Assembly (NCBI RefSeq): GCF_013359695.1
Contig: NZ_JABFMU010000025.1
Coordinates: 1-64,000, forward strand
Length of the DNA: 64,000 nt
Origin: Pseudomonas sp. C2B4
GTDB lineage: Bacteria; Pseudomonadota; Gammaproteobacteria; Pseudomonadales; Pseudomonadaceae
Reading direction: 5' to 3'
This document shows positions 16,168 to 25,829 of the stretch, piece after piece. The position numbers were made by a program, and so were the translations under genes. The notes under the pieces were generated by a model. That model ran no database searches. It saw only the letters and a list, made by a program, of their open reading frames with translations, and was not told where the DNA came from. Positions within the stretch are counted from its first letter, which is position 1, and each line of letters starts with the position of its first letter.

Positions 16168-18609
16168 TTGATTCGTCTGCTGAAATTTCTCGGTTGGTCC
16201 ATCGTCGCGGTTTTCTGCGGACTGCTTCTGGGTCTGAGCGGGGCGTTTCTTTACCTTAGCCCCGGATTACCGTCCGTGGAGGCACTGAGAAGCATCCAGT
16301 TGCAGATTCCGTTGCGGGTCTACAGCAGCGACAACAAGTTGATCGCAGAATTTGGCGAAATGCGCCGTACTCCTATCCGTTTCGCCGACATTCCCCCCAA
16401 TTTCATCAATGCGTTACTAAGTGCTGAAGACGATAACTTCGCCAATCACTATGGCGTCGACCCCAGCAGCCTGATGCGCGCCGCCACCCAACTGGTCAAA
16501 AGCGGGCATATCCAGTCCGGCGGCAGCACGATCACCATGCAGGTGGCCAAGAACTTCTTCCTGACCAGCGAACGCAGCTTCTCGCGCAAAACCACCGAAA
16601 TCCTCCTGGCACTGCAGATCGAACGACAGCTGACCAAGGACGAAATCCTTGAGCTGTACGTCAACAAGATCTATCTGGGCAACCGTGCCTACGGCATCGA
16701 GGCGGCAGCACAGGTTTACTATGGCAAGTCGATTCGTGACGTCAGCCTGGCGCAGATGGCGATGATTGCCGGCCTGCCAAAGGCCCCGTCGCGCTTCAAC
16801 CCGCTCGCTAACCCGGCACGCAGCAAGGAGCGCCGCGACTGGATCCTTGGACGCATGTACAAACTCGGCAAAATCACCGAAGCCGACTACACCGCCGCAA
16901 TCAACGAGCCGCTGAACGCCAGCTACCACGTGCCGACGCCGGAAGTGAACGCCCCGTACATCGCCGAAATGGCCCGAGCCGAGATGGTCGGTCGCTATGG
17001 CAGCGACGCCTACACCGAAGGTTTCCGCGTCACCACCACGGTGCCGAGCAACCTTCAGGAGATGGCCAATACCGCCCTCCACGAAGGCCTGATGACTTAC
17101 GACCAGCGTCACGGCTATCGCGGGCCAGAGTCGCGCCTGCCGGGCAAGACCCGCGAGGCGTGGGCGACCGAACTGACCAAGCAGCGCACCATCAGCAGTC
17201 TTGAGCCGGCCATCGTCACCCAGGTCGACAAGAACGGCCTGCAGGTCCTGACCCGCACTGGCAGCGAGCATGTGGGCTGGGACACCATGAAATGGGCTCG
17301 CCCGTTCCTGAACACCAACAGCATGGGCGCCAATCCGAAGCAGCCATCGGACGTGGCTCAGGTCGGCGACCTGATTCGCGTTCAGCGCCAGCCGGACAAT
17401 TCATTAAAATTCAGCCAGATTCCCCAAGCCCAGGGTGCACTGGTGTCCCTCGACCCGCAAAACGGCGCGATCCGCTCGCTGGTCGGCGGCTTTGCCTTCG
17501 AACAGAGCAACTACAACCGCGCATTGCAGGCCAAGCGCCAGCCAGGTTCGAGCTTCAAGCCTTTCGTCTACAGCGCCGCGCTGGATAACGGTTACACCGC
17601 CGCCAGCCTGGTCAATGACGCGCCGATCGTGTTCGTCGACGAGTACCTGGACAAGGTCTGGCGCCCGAAGAACGACACCAACACCTTCCTCGGCCCGATC
17701 CGCCTGCGCGAAGCGCTGTACAAGTCGCGCAACCTTGTGTCGATCCGCCTGCTGCAAGCGTTGGGTGTCGACCGCACCATCGACTACATCAGCAAGTTCG
17801 GCTTCAACAAGCAGGACCTGCCGCGCAACCTGTCCCTGGCGCTGGGTACCGCAACCCTGACCCCAATGGAAATCGCCACGGGCTGGAGTACCTTCGCCAA
17901 CGGCGGCTACAAGATCACCCCGTACATCATCGACAAGGTCGAAAGCCGCAATGGCGATACGCTGTTTGTCGCCAATCCGGCGAGCGTTCCGAAGGGTGGC
18001 GCCGCCAGCGACGGTATCGCTGCGCCCGCAGCCGAGGCCTTTACGGTCAACGCGACGCCAGGCGATACACTGAGCGCCCAACCGACACCTCAGGCACCCG
18101 CGGTGGCTGAACGCATCGTCGATGGCCGCACCACCTACATCCTCAACAGCATGCTCGAGGATGTGATCAAACTCGGCACCGGTCGTCGCGCCCTGGCCCT
18201 GGGCCGCAGCGACATCGCCGGCAAGACCGGTACGACCAACGAATCGAAGGACGCCTGGTTCTCCGGCTACAACGCTGACTACGTGACCACTGTCTGGACC
18301 GGATTCGACCAGCCCGAAAGCCTCGGCCGCAAGGAGTTCGGCGGCACGGTCGCGCTACCGATCTGGATGAACTACATGGGCGCCGCGCTCAAAGGCCTGC
18401 CGCCTCACACGCAGCCAGAACCGGAAGGCATCCTGAGCCTGCGCGTCGACCCGATCAGCGGCCGCGCCGCGACCCCAGGCACGCCAGGGGCTTATTTCGA
18501 GCTGTTCAAGGCCGAAGACACACCACCGTCGGTGAATGAACTGGGCAACGGCAACGCACCCGGCAGCCCGCTGCCGGCGGACGAAGCGGCACCGATCGAT
18601 TTGTTCTGA
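16168..18609 (+). CDS. mrcA: Penicillin-binding protein 1A
   Basis: PBP1A (PonA) is a bifunctional class A enzyme that polymerises and cross-links peptidoglycan in the periplasm. The 813 residues start at a TTG codon and show an N-terminal membrane anchor (about 8-30). The GT51 glycosyltransferase has catalytic Glu87 in LLSAEDDNF and the GGSTITMQVAKN motif. An OB-like insert and a transpeptidase domain follow, with the active-site SSFK of QPGSSFKPF, the SRN motif and AGKTGTTNE. It is divergent from pilM and followed by a terminator. The family usually runs about 800-850 residues. Confidence 0.96.
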   Translation: MIRLLKFLGWSIVAVFCGLLLGLSGAFLYLSPGLPSVEALRSIQLQIPLRVYSSDNKLIAEFGEMRRTPIRFADIPPNFINALLSAEDDNFANHYGVDPSSLMRAATQLVKSGHIQSGGSTITMQVAKNFFLTSERSFSRKTTEILLALQIERQLTKDEILELYVNKIYLGNRAYGIEAAAQVYYGKSIRDVSLAQMAMIAGLPKAPSRFNPLANPARSKERRDWILGRMYKLGKITEADYTAAINEPLNASYHVPTPEVNAPYIAEMARAEMVGRYGSDAYTEGFRVTTTVPSNLQEMANTALHEGLMTYDQRHGYRGPESRLPGKTREAWATELTKQRTISSLEPAIVTQVDKNGLQVLTRTGSEHVGWDTMKWARPFLNTNSMGANPKQPSDVAQVGDLIRVQRQPDNSLKFSQIPQAQGALVSLDPQNGAIRSLVGGFAFEQSNYNRALQAKRQPGSSFKPFVYSAALDNGYTAASLVNDAPIVFVDEYLDKVWRPKNDTNTFLGPIRLREALYKSRNLVSIRLLQALGVDRTIDYISKFGFNKQDLPRNLSLALGTATLTPMEIATGWSTFANGGYKITPYIIDKVESRNGDTLFVANPASVPKGGAASDGIAAPAAEAFTVNATPGDTLSAQPTPQAPAVAERIVDGRTTYILNSMLEDVIKLGTGRRALALGRSDIAGKTGTTNESKDAWFSGYNADYVTTVWTGFDQPESLGRKEFGGTVALPIWMNYMGAALKGLPPHTQPEPEGILSLRVDPISGRAATPGTPGAYFELFKAEDTPPSVNELGNGNAPGSPLPADEAAPIDLF

Positions 18610-18625
18610 TCGGAGTCGAAAAATG

Positions 18626-18658
18626 GCCCTGCCCTCGAGAGAGTTGCAGGGCTTTTTT
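18626..18658 (+). terminator. Rho-independent terminator of mrcA
   Basis: GCCCTGC pairs with GCAGGGC around a 13-base loop and is followed by six T residues. It starts 17 bases after the mrcA stop codon. Confidence 0.85.
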
Positions 18659-18695
18659 GTGCCTGCCGTTTTTTTGCGGTGATTGATCAGTCCCC

Positions 18696-18788
18696 TTCGC
18701 GGGCAAGCCCGCTCCCACAGGTTTCTCTGTTGCTCAGGAAATCCCGTGCACACCACCACCCTTGTGGGAGCGAGCCTGCTCGCGAAGA
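18696..18788. repeat. REP pair between mrcA and maeB
   Basis: Two inverted REP cores sit between the convergent genes mrcA and maeB. The left arm is the GGGCAAGCCCGCTCCC variant and the right arm the GCGAGCCTGCTCGC variant. Confidence 0.8.
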
Positions 18789-18822
18789 CGGCCGGACAGA
18801 CACCGCCTAATCTGCAGACAAT

Positions 18823-18856
18823 AAAAAACCCTGACTCAATACGAGCCAGGGTTTTT
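18823..18856 (-). terminator. Rho-independent terminator of maeB
   Basis: AAAAAACCCTG pairs with CAGGGTTTTT, with GACTC/GAGC extending the stem. A and T runs on both flanks allow it to work in both directions. It lies 20 bases after the maeB stop. Confidence 0.88.
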
Positions 18857-18876
18857 GGTTGAAGCGCTACAACGAC

Positions 18877-20145
18877 TTAGCCGTTGAACACGTCATCCAC
18901 GCTTTTCAGCGGGTAGTTCTTCGGATACGGCAGGGTCGCCACACCGGTCTCGATGGCGGCCTTGGCCACTGCGTCGGAGATCAGGGTGATCAGACGGGCA
19001 TCCATTGGCTTCGGAATGATGTACTCACGACCGAATTCCAGCTTGATGCCGCCGTAGGCGTCGCACACTTCCTGAGGCACTGGCAGCTTGGCCAGCTCAC
19101 GCAGGGCATTGGCCGCAGCCACTTTCATTTCTTCGTTGATGCGCTTGGCGCGAACGTCCAAGGCACCACGGAAGATGAACGGGAAGCCCAGCACGTTGTT
19201 GACCTGGTTCGGGTAGTCGGAACGACCGGTGGCCATAATCACGTCGCTACGGGTAGCGTGCGCCAGTTCCGGGGAGATTTCCGGATCCGGGTTCGAGCAG
19301 GCGAAGACGATCGGGTTAGCCGCCATCGACAGCAGGCCTTCAGCGCTCAGCAGGTTCGGGCCGGACAGGCCAACGAACACGTCTGCACCCTTCAGGGCGT
19401 CAGCCAGAGTGCGCTTGTCAGTCGCGTGAGCGAAGACAGCCTTGTACTGGTTCAGGTCGTCACGGCCGGAGTGAATCACACCGGTACGGTCGACCATGTA
19501 GATGTTTTCGATGTTGGCACCCATGCTCACCAGCAACTTCATGCAGGAGATGGCGGCCGCACCGGCGCCCAGGCAGACGATCTTGGCTTCCGGCAGGGTT
19601 TTGCCGGCGATTTCCAGGGCGTTGATCATGCCGGCCGCGGTCACGATGGCGGTGCCGTGCTGGTCATCGTGGAACACTGGAATGTCGCACTGTTCGATCA
19701 GGGCACGTTCGATCTCAAAGCACTCAGGTGCCTTGATGTCTTCCAGGTTGATGCCACCGAAGGTGATGGAGATGCGCTTGACGGTGTCGATGAAGGCTTG
19801 CGGGCTTTCGGAGTCAACTTCGATGTCGAATACGTCGATGCCTGCGAAGCGCTTGAACAGCACGCCCTTGCCTTCCATCACTGGCTTGGAAGCCAATGGG
19901 CCGAGGTTACCCAGGCCGAGAATCGCGGTGCCATCGGAAATGACTGCAACCAGGTTGCCTTTGCCGGTGTATTTGTAGGCCAGTTCCGGGTCGCGGGCGA
20001 TTTCGCGTACGGGTTCGGCTACGCCGGGGCTGTAGGCCAGCGACAGGTCGCGGGCAGTAGCGGTGGCCTTGGTGAGCTCGACGCTCAGCTTCCCTGGACG
20101 AGGATTGGCGTGATATTCGAGAGCGGCAGTTTTCAAATCAGACAT
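18877..20145 (-). CDS. maeB: Malic enzyme (oxaloacetate-decarboxylating), short form
   Basis: This enzyme decarboxylates malate to pyruvate, making NADPH and feeding gluconeogenic metabolism. The 422-residue protein has the malic N-domain with SPGVAEPV and the metal/substrate segment around KRFAGIDVFDIEV. The NAD(P)-binding Rossmann motif is CLGAGAAAISC near 220. It lacks the C-terminal phosphotransacetylase-like domain found in E. coli MaeB (about 760 residues), which is usual for Pseudomonas. NADP preference is inferred from relatives. It is a single gene with its own terminator. Confidence 0.92.
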   Translation of the reverse strand: MSDLKTAALEYHANPRPGKLSVELTKATATARDLSLAYSPGVAEPVREIARDPELAYKYTGKGNLVAVISDGTAILGLGNLGPLASKPVMEGKGVLFKRFAGIDVFDIEVDSESPQAFIDTVKRISITFGGINLEDIKAPECFEIERALIEQCDIPVFHDDQHGTAIVTAAGMINALEIAGKTLPEAKIVCLGAGAAAISCMKLLVSMGANIENIYMVDRTGVIHSGRDDLNQYKAVFAHATDKRTLADALKGADVFVGLSGPNLLSAEGLLSMAANPIVFACSNPDPEISPELAHATRSDVIMATGRSDYPNQVNNVLGFPFIFRGALDVRAKRINEEMKVAAANALRELAKLPVPQEVCDAYGGIKLEFGREYIIPKPMDARLITLISDAVAKAAIETGVATLPYPKNYPLKSVDDVFNG

Positions 20146-20328
20146 GTGGGCATTCCGCTTTTACTGTTGGACAGACTGGTCAGCGAGGATACGCGCCTCG
20201 CAAAATCCCCACAAGACTGGCCGGTCATCCCTGTCAAGCGCCCTGCCCTACGACTTTGGGCCAAGAGCCGCGAAACACAAGGGATACGACTGTTCACAAT
20301 CTAACGAAAAAATGTCTACAACTTTTTA

Positions 20329-21117
20329 TCAGGGCGCCACTTCGAGCATTGCCGGATCCGTGAGCGGCAACATCCAGCGCGCCTGACCGTCCTTGAGTCC
20401 GCCACGGCGCGAACGATCCAGCACCCAGCCACGCGCCTCGATTTGCCTGCCCTTGAGGTTTTCGAGTAAGGCCGAATCGAAACGGGCGAGCACATTGGGT
20501 GCAACGCGCAATACAACCGAATCCTGCAATTCGATCCAAACCCCGCCGCGATTGCGTTGAACCTTGCTCACACGACCGCTGAGCACAGCAAAACCGGCCG
20601 TACTGATCTGATCCGCTTTCAGTACAGGTGACTGGCGCCACACGCCGCGCCCGGACTGCCGGGCACTGCGCTCCGCAGCCTGCTGACAGCCCAACAGATC
20701 GACATTCGGAGGGACCGCCACCAGAAAGCCGAGGCCTTCGGCGAGCATTTGCGCCTCAAGATTGGCGCCGTCCGCGCCATAGACATGGGCCAGGGTCCGC
20801 CCATAGCGGTCTTTGCTTTCTTTGCCGGGCAGCAAGCCGACCTGCCCATCGCTCGCCGCCACCAAGGCTTCGAGACGTTTACGGGCGGCCACGGCAAAGG
20901 GTTCGTCGGAGCGCCCTTTCTTGCCCAGCTCCGGCGTATTCAAGCCGATCATGCGTACACTGCGGCCATCGCTCAGGCGCAGCGTATCGCCATCCACCAC
21001 CCGCTGAACCTCGACGGATGCCAGGCCTCCCGGTACCGGACAGAGGGCCTGGGCAGTGGAAAGCCAAATCACGGACACAAAAAAGGCGCCCGCAAGGGAC
21101 GCCTTTTTCATCAGCAT
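20329..21117 (-). CDS. Secreted thermonuclease-family (SNase) protein
   Basis: A staphylococcal-nuclease-like fold begins at VQRVVDGDTLRL, with the family Asp/Arg pattern (VDGDT, VRMIGLNTPE, KDRYGRTLAHVY). An N-terminal signal peptide (MKKASLAGAFFVSVIW, cleavage near AQA) points to the periplasm or outside. A further C-terminal beta-rich region (about 170-260, OB-like) is not assigned. The start is uncertain: ATG at 21117 or 21111, or TTG at 21141, with no clear Shine-Dalgarno. A terminator-like hairpin overlaps the signal-peptide codons. The substrate (DNA or RNA) is unknown. Confidence 0.83.
   Translation of the reverse strand: MLMKKASLAGAFFVSVIWLSTAQALCPVPGGLASVEVQRVVDGDTLRLSDGRSVRMIGLNTPELGKKGRSDEPFAVAARKRLEALVAASDGQVGLLPGKESKDRYGRTLAHVYGADGANLEAQMLAEGLGFLVAVPPNVDLLGCQQAAERSARQSGRGVWRQSPVLKADQISTAGFAVLSGRVSKVQRNRGGVWIELQDSVVLRVAPNVLARFDSALLENLKGRQIEARGWVLDRSRRGGLKDGQARWMLPLTDPAMLEVAP
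21078..21107 (-). terminator. Terminator-like hairpin at the 3' side of rpmE, inside the SNase start
   Basis: On the minus strand AAAAAGGCGTCC pairs with GGGCGCCTTTTTT around a 5-base loop, with a T6 run. That is a near-ideal rho-independent terminator for rpmE. It lies inside the first codons of the SNase gene, so it could attenuate read-through from rpmE. Confidence 0.55.
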
Positions 21118-21152
21118 GGAAAAACCGGAACGGCTTCCCAAGTTGACAGGCC

Positions 21153-21371
21153 TTAGGCCTTTTTCGCGCCGAAAGCACCGAAACGGTCGGCGAAGCGCTG
21201 AACGCGGCCGCCAGTGTCCAGAGTCTTTTGCTTACCGGTGTAGAACGGGTGGCATTCGTTGCAAACGTCGATCGCCAGGGCTTTGCCGAAGGTCGAACGG
21301 GTTTCGAACTTGTTGCCGCAGCTGCAGGTAACAGCAACTGCTGGGTATTCTGGATGGATATCAGCTTTCAT
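21153..21371 (-). CDS. rpmE: 50S ribosomal protein L31 (zinc form)
   Basis: L31 is a small protein of the large ribosomal subunit near the central protuberance that bridges to the 30S head. The 72-residue sequence keeps the zinc-binding Cys16, Cys18, Cys37 and Cys40 (CSCGNKF and [12 protein letters not shown]). It is therefore the C+ form that zinc-starved cells replace with a Cys-free paralogue. It is divergent from priA. The terminator-like hairpin downstream lies within the next gene. Confidence 0.97.
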   Translation of the reverse strand: MKADIHPEYPAVAVTCSCGNKFETRSTFGKALAIDVCNECHPFYTGKQKTLDTGGRVQRFADRFGAFGAKKA

Positions 21372-21519
21372 GGTGTCTTCCTCAGGCTAGCGTGCCGCCA
21401 CCCAACACTATTGTTGAATACCGCACGTAATTAGGCCGCGGATTCTACCAGACAATCCCATTCACGCAAGCTGTCACTGAGACCGACCGTCTGCTAGGCT
21501 CCCGGCCAATGTACCCCCC

Positions 21520-21610
21520 TGTGGGAGCGAGCCTGCTCGCGAAGACGGAGTGCCAGTCAGCATTTTTTAGTCTGACACACCGATTTCGCGAGCAGGCTCG
21601 CTCCCACAGG
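21520..21610. repeat. REP pair between rpmE and priA
   Basis: Two inverted REP cores, about 40 bases apart, sit in the divergent rpmE-priA spacer about 50 bases before the priA start. Confidence 0.85.
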
Positions 21611-21660
21611 TCATGTGCTCAATCCCTGCTTCTATTGTCCGCTGATCGAGAATCCCCCGC

Positions 21661-23880
21661 GTGCCCGACGCCATTTTGCGCCTCGCCCTGCCTTCGCCCC
21701 TGCGCCGCCTGTTCGACTACCGCGCGCCAGCCGGCGTGTTGCGCGCGCAACTGCACCCCGGCATGCGTCTGCGGGTGCCATTCGGGCGCCGGGAGATGAT
21801 CGGGATTCTGGTCGAAGTCACCGATACCAGCGAAGTGCCAGCGGAGAAACTCAAACCGGCGTTGGCACTACTGGACGCCACGCCACCGCTGCCACCCACG
21901 CTGTTCAAGCTGTGCCTGTGGACATCCCAGTATTACCAGCACAGCCTTGGTGACACCCTGAGCTGGGCTCTGCCAGTACTGCTACGCCAGGGCGAACTGG
22001 CCGAAGCACGCCAGGAACGCTTCTGGTCCGCGGCCCCCGGCGCCAGCCTCGACGACCCGCGTATCGCCCGCGCCCCGCGCCAGCGTGAAGCCCTCGCGAC
22101 GCTGGCCCAGCACCCCCACGGCGTCGCCCATCAGTTGCTGAGCAAACTGATGCTGAGCAAGGACAGCCTCGATCTGCTGCTGGCCAAGGACCTGGTGCAA
22201 GTCGAAGTCCGCAAGCATGCTCCAGGCGCCCGACACGAGCACTGGCTCGCCCAACCGGAGCTGCCGCTCAACACGGAGCAACGCGCCGCGTATGAAGCGA
22301 TTCGCGCCGGTTTCGACTGCTATCACGCGTTCCTGCTGGCCGGCGTGACCGGCAGCGGCAAGACCGAAGTGTATTTGCAACTGATTCGCGAAACTCTGGA
22401 GGCCGGCAAACAGGCATTGGTGCTGATCCCGGAAATCAACCTGGGCCCGCAAACCCTGGCGCGCTTCGAGCAACGCTTCAATGCACGCATCGCTTTGATC
22501 CATTCGGCGGTCAACGATCGCGAGCGCCTCGACGCCTGGCTCGCCGCCCGTGACGGCGAGGCCGACATCATTATCGGCACCCGCTCGGCACTGTTCACGC
22601 CGATGAAAAACCCGGGGCTGATCATTATCGATGAAGAACACGACGGTTCTTATAAGCAGCAGGAAGGCCTGCGCTACCACGCTCGCGATCTGGCACTGGT
22701 GCGCGCCCGGCAGGAAAACATCCCGATTGTGCTCGGCTCGGCCACGCCGTCACTGGAAAGCCTGCAAAACGCCTACACCGGCCGCTACGGCCTATTACGA
22801 CTGAATGAACGCGCGGGTGGCGCCAAGCAACCGCGCTTCCTGCGCCTGGACGTAAAAAGCCGTCCACTGGACAGCGGTATTTCCGGACCGATGCAACAAG
22901 CCATCGGCCAGACCCTGGCTGCCGGCCAGCAAGTCCTGGTGTTCCTCAATCGCCGCGGCTTCGCCCCTACCCTGCTTTGCCATGACTGCGGCTGGATGTC
23001 CGAGTGCCAGCGCTGCGATGCGCGCATGACCGTGCATCAACGATATGGCGAACTGCGCTGCCACCATTGCGGCTACGTCGAACGTGTTCCACGCCAGTGC
23101 CCGAAGTGCAACAAGGTCGATTTGCGCCCGGTGGGAGCTGGCACCGAGCGGGCCGAAGAGCGCTTGGGGATTCTGTTCCCGGACTACCCGGTACTGCGGG
23201 TCGACCGCGACAGCACCTCGCGCAAGGACGCGATGAATCAGCTGTTCGCCACCATTCAAAAGGGCCAACCGTGCATCCTGGTGGGCACGCAAATGCTCGC
23301 CAAGGGCCACCACTTTCCACGGGTGACGCTGGTATCGATCCTCGATGCCGACGGCGGGTTGTTCTCCGGTGACTTCCGCGCCAGCGAGCGGATGGCGCAA
23401 TTGATTGTTCAGGTCGCCGGACGCGCCGGTCGGGCGGAAGAGCCCGGCAAAGTGATCATCCAGACGCACCTGGCCGACCATCCGCTGCTGGTGCAATTGA
23501 CCGAGCAGGGCTATTTCGCGTTTGCCGAACAGGCCTTGAGTGAACGTCGTGCGGCGGGCCTGCCGCCATTTGCCCACTTGGCGCTGTTGAGGGCCGAAGC
23601 GCACAAACCGGGTCAGGCTGAAGGCTTTCTCGATGAGGCGTGCAGCGAGGCCGAGCGTTTGCTGGCCGAACAGGGTTTAACCGGGATCGAGTTGCTCGGG
23701 CCAGTGCCAGCGCCAATGGAACGCCGGGCCGGGCGCTACCGGGCGCAATTGTTGCTGCAGGCAACCGCTCGGGCGTCGCTGCACCGATTGCTGGCCAGTT
23801 GGTTGCTGGTGCTGGAACAAATGCCGAGCGGGCGGGCGGTGCGTTGGTCTTTGGATGTCGATCCGGTCGATTTGTATTGA
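21661..23880 (+). CDS. priA: Primosomal replication-restart helicase PriA
   Basis: PriA recognises stalled forks and reloads the replisome. The 739-residue protein starts at GTG. It has an N-terminal 3'-end-binding domain (about 1-105), Walker A GVTGSGKTEVY near 230 and the DEEH box IIIDEEHDGSYKQ. Two zinc sites are formed by eight Cys residues in the stretch around 441-482 (CHDCG, CQRCD, CHHCG, CPKC), and the helicase C-terminal motifs follow. All functional motifs are intact. Confidence 0.96.
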   Translation: MPDAILRLALPSPLRRLFDYRAPAGVLRAQLHPGMRLRVPFGRREMIGILVEVTDTSEVPAEKLKPALALLDATPPLPPTLFKLCLWTSQYYQHSLGDTLSWALPVLLRQGELAEARQERFWSAAPGASLDDPRIARAPRQREALATLAQHPHGVAHQLLSKLMLSKDSLDLLLAKDLVQVEVRKHAPGARHEHWLAQPELPLNTEQRAAYEAIRAGFDCYHAFLLAGVTGSGKTEVYLQLIRETLEAGKQALVLIPEINLGPQTLARFEQRFNARIALIHSAVNDRERLDAWLAARDGEADIIIGTRSALFTPMKNPGLIIIDEEHDGSYKQQEGLRYHARDLALVRARQENIPIVLGSATPSLESLQNAYTGRYGLLRLNERAGGAKQPRFLRLDVKSRPLDSGISGPMQQAIGQTLAAGQQVLVFLNRRGFAPTLLCHDCGWMSECQRCDARMTVHQRYGELRCHHCGYVERVPRQCPKCNKVDLRPVGAGTERAEERLGILFPDYPVLRVDRDSTSRKDAMNQLFATIQKGQPCILVGTQMLAKGHHFPRVTLVSILDADGGLFSGDFRASERMAQLIVQVAGRAGRAEEPGKVIIQTHLADHPLLVQLTEQGYFAFAEQALSERRAAGLPPFAHLALLRAEAHKPGQAEGFLDEACSEAERLLAEQGLTGIELLGPVPAPMERRAGRYRAQLLLQATARASLHRLLASWLLVLEQMPSGRAVRWSLDVDPVDLY

Positions 23881-23892
23881 TTTGAAGATTGC

Positions 23893-23960
23893 CTTCGCGA
23901 GCGGGCTCGCTCCCACAAATGCCGACATTCCAATGTGGGAGCGAGCCTGCTCGCGAAGAG
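23893..23960. repeat. REP pair between priA and argS
   Basis: Two inverted REP cores separated by only about 15 bases lie directly after the priA stop codon. They could form a tight double hairpin acting as a transcript end. Confidence 0.85.
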
Positions 23961-24091
23961 GCTCGATTTGTCACCACATATCCATAACCTGCCCGCTATA
24001 GTTGGCAAGCCCGCCTCGGCAACGGATAATGCCCAGTTTTTCCACCAGCGCATCGAAGCGCCCGCCGCGCCTGCGGTCGAAAGAGAAGACC

Positions 24092-25828
24092 ATGAAAGAC
24101 ACCATTCGCCAGCTGATCCAACAAGCCATCACCCAACTCGTCAACGAAGGTGTGTTGCCTGAAGGCCTGTCGCCGGCGATCCAGGTGGAAAACTCCCGCG
24201 ACAAGAAGAATGGCGACTTCGCCAGCAACATCGCCATGATGCTGGCCAAGCCGGCCGGCATGAAGCCCCGCGACCTGGCGGAAAAAATCATTGCCGCACT
24301 GCCGGCTGACGAAAACGTCTCCAAGACCGAAATCGCCGGCCCTGGCTTCCTGAACTTCTTCCAGAACACCGACGCCCTGGCCGCGCGCCTGGACGCCGCC
24401 CTGGCCGACGCCCACATCGGCGTGCGCAAGGCCGGCCCGGTACAGCGCACCGTGGTCGACCTGTCGGCTCCGAACCTGGCCAAGGAGATGCACGTCGGCC
24501 ACTTGCGCTCGACCATCATCGGCGACGGCGTGGCTCGCGTGCTGGAATTCCTCGGCGATACCGTGATTCGTCAGAACCACGTCGGCGACTGGGGCACCCA
24601 ATTCGGCATGCTGATGGCTTACCTGCAGGAAAACCCGATCACCAGCGACGAGCTGTCGGACCTGGAAAACTTCTACCGCGCCGCCAAGCAACGCTTCGAC
24701 GAATCCGAAGAATTCGCCGACCGCGCCCGTGGCCTGGTGGTCAAGTTGCAGGCTGGCGACCCTGACTGCCTGGCGCTGTGGACCAAGTTCAAGGACATCT
24801 CGCTGTCCCACTGCCAGAAAATCTACGAGCTGTTGAACGTCAAGCTGACCATGGCCGACGTGATGGGCGAAAGCGCCTACAACGACGACCTGATCAACGT
24901 GGTCAACGATTTGAAAGCCGCCGGCATGCTGGTCGAAAGCAACGGCGCCCAATGCGTGTTCCTCGACGAGTTCAAGAACGCCGACGGCGATCCGTTGCCA
25001 GTGATCATCGTCAAGGCGGACGGCGGCTACCTCTACGCCACCACCGACCTGGCCGCCGTGCGCTACCGCAGTGGCAAGCTCAAGGCCGATCGTGCGTTGT
25101 ACTTTGTTGACCAGCGCCAGGCCCTGCACTTCCAGCAAGTCTTCGCAGTTGCCCGCAAGGCCGGCTTCGTGACGCACCCGATGGAAATGGAACACATGGG
25201 CTTCGGCACCATGAACGGCGCCGATGGCCGTCCGTTCAAGACCCGTGACGGTGGCACCGTGAAGCTGATCGACCTGCTGACCGAGGCCCAGGAACGCGCC
25301 TACACCCTGGTGAAAGACAAGAACCCGGAACTGGCCGAAGCCGACCTGCGCAACATCGCCAAGGTCGTGGGCATCGGCGCGGTGAAGTACGCCGACCTGT
25401 CCAAGCACCGCACCAGCGACTACAGCTTCAACTTCGACCTGATGCTGAATTTCGAAGGCAATACCGCGCCGTACCTGCTGTACGCCTACACCCGCGTGGC
25501 CGGCGTGTTCCGCAAACTGGGCAAGGACTTCAGCGAAGTCGAAGGCCAGATCGTTCTCGAAGCGCCGCACGAACACGAACTGGCGGCGAAACTCGCGCAA
25601 TTTGGCGAAGTGCTGAACAACGTGTCCGAGAAAGGTACGCCGCACATCCTCTGCACTTACCTGTACGACGTCGCCGGCCTGTTCTCCAGCTTCTACGAGA
25701 ACTGCCCGATCCTCGCCGCCGACACCCCGGAACAAATGCAGAGCCGTCTGCGCCTCGCCGCGCTGACCGGACGCACCCTCAAGCAAGGCCTGGAACTCTT
25801 GGGTCTGGAAACTCTGGAGCGCATGTAA
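24092..25828 (+). CDS. argS: Arginyl-tRNA synthetase
   Basis: ArgRS charges tRNA-Arg. The 578-residue protein starts at the ATG at 24092 ([11 protein letters not shown]), preceded by AGAGAAG. An upstream in-frame extension lacks family similarity. The N-terminal Add-1 domain (about 1-90) is followed by the class I HIGH motif as HVGH in [12 protein letters not shown] (about 122-133). The anticodon-binding DALR domain ends with [22 protein letters not shown]. As usual for ArgRS the KMSK loop is not canonical. It is followed at once by an FtsN-like gene. Confidence 0.97.
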   Translation: MKDTIRQLIQQAITQLVNEGVLPEGLSPAIQVENSRDKKNGDFASNIAMMLAKPAGMKPRDLAEKIIAALPADENVSKTEIAGPGFLNFFQNTDALAARLDAALADAHIGVRKAGPVQRTVVDLSAPNLAKEMHVGHLRSTIIGDGVARVLEFLGDTVIRQNHVGDWGTQFGMLMAYLQENPITSDELSDLENFYRAAKQRFDESEEFADRARGLVVKLQAGDPDCLALWTKFKDISLSHCQKIYELLNVKLTMADVMGESAYNDDLINVVNDLKAAGMLVESNGAQCVFLDEFKNADGDPLPVIIVKADGGYLYATTDLAAVRYRSGKLKADRALYFVDQRQALHFQQVFAVARKAGFVTHPMEMEHMGFGTMNGADGRPFKTRDGGTVKLIDLLTEAQERAYTLVKDKNPELAEADLRNIAKVVGIGAVKYADLSKHRTSDYSFNFDLMLNFEGNTAPYLLYAYTRVAGVFRKLGKDFSEVEGQIVLEAPHEHELAAKLAQFGEVLNNVSEKGTPHILCTYLYDVAGLFSSFYENCPILAADTPEQMQSRLRLAALTGRTLKQGLELLGLETLERM

Positions 25829-25829
25829 G

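Noticed and set aside
18696-18788. Repeated palindromes considered as a CRISPR array.
   Set aside because: Copies are dispersed, in inverted orientation and without regular spacers or cas genes. They are REP elements.
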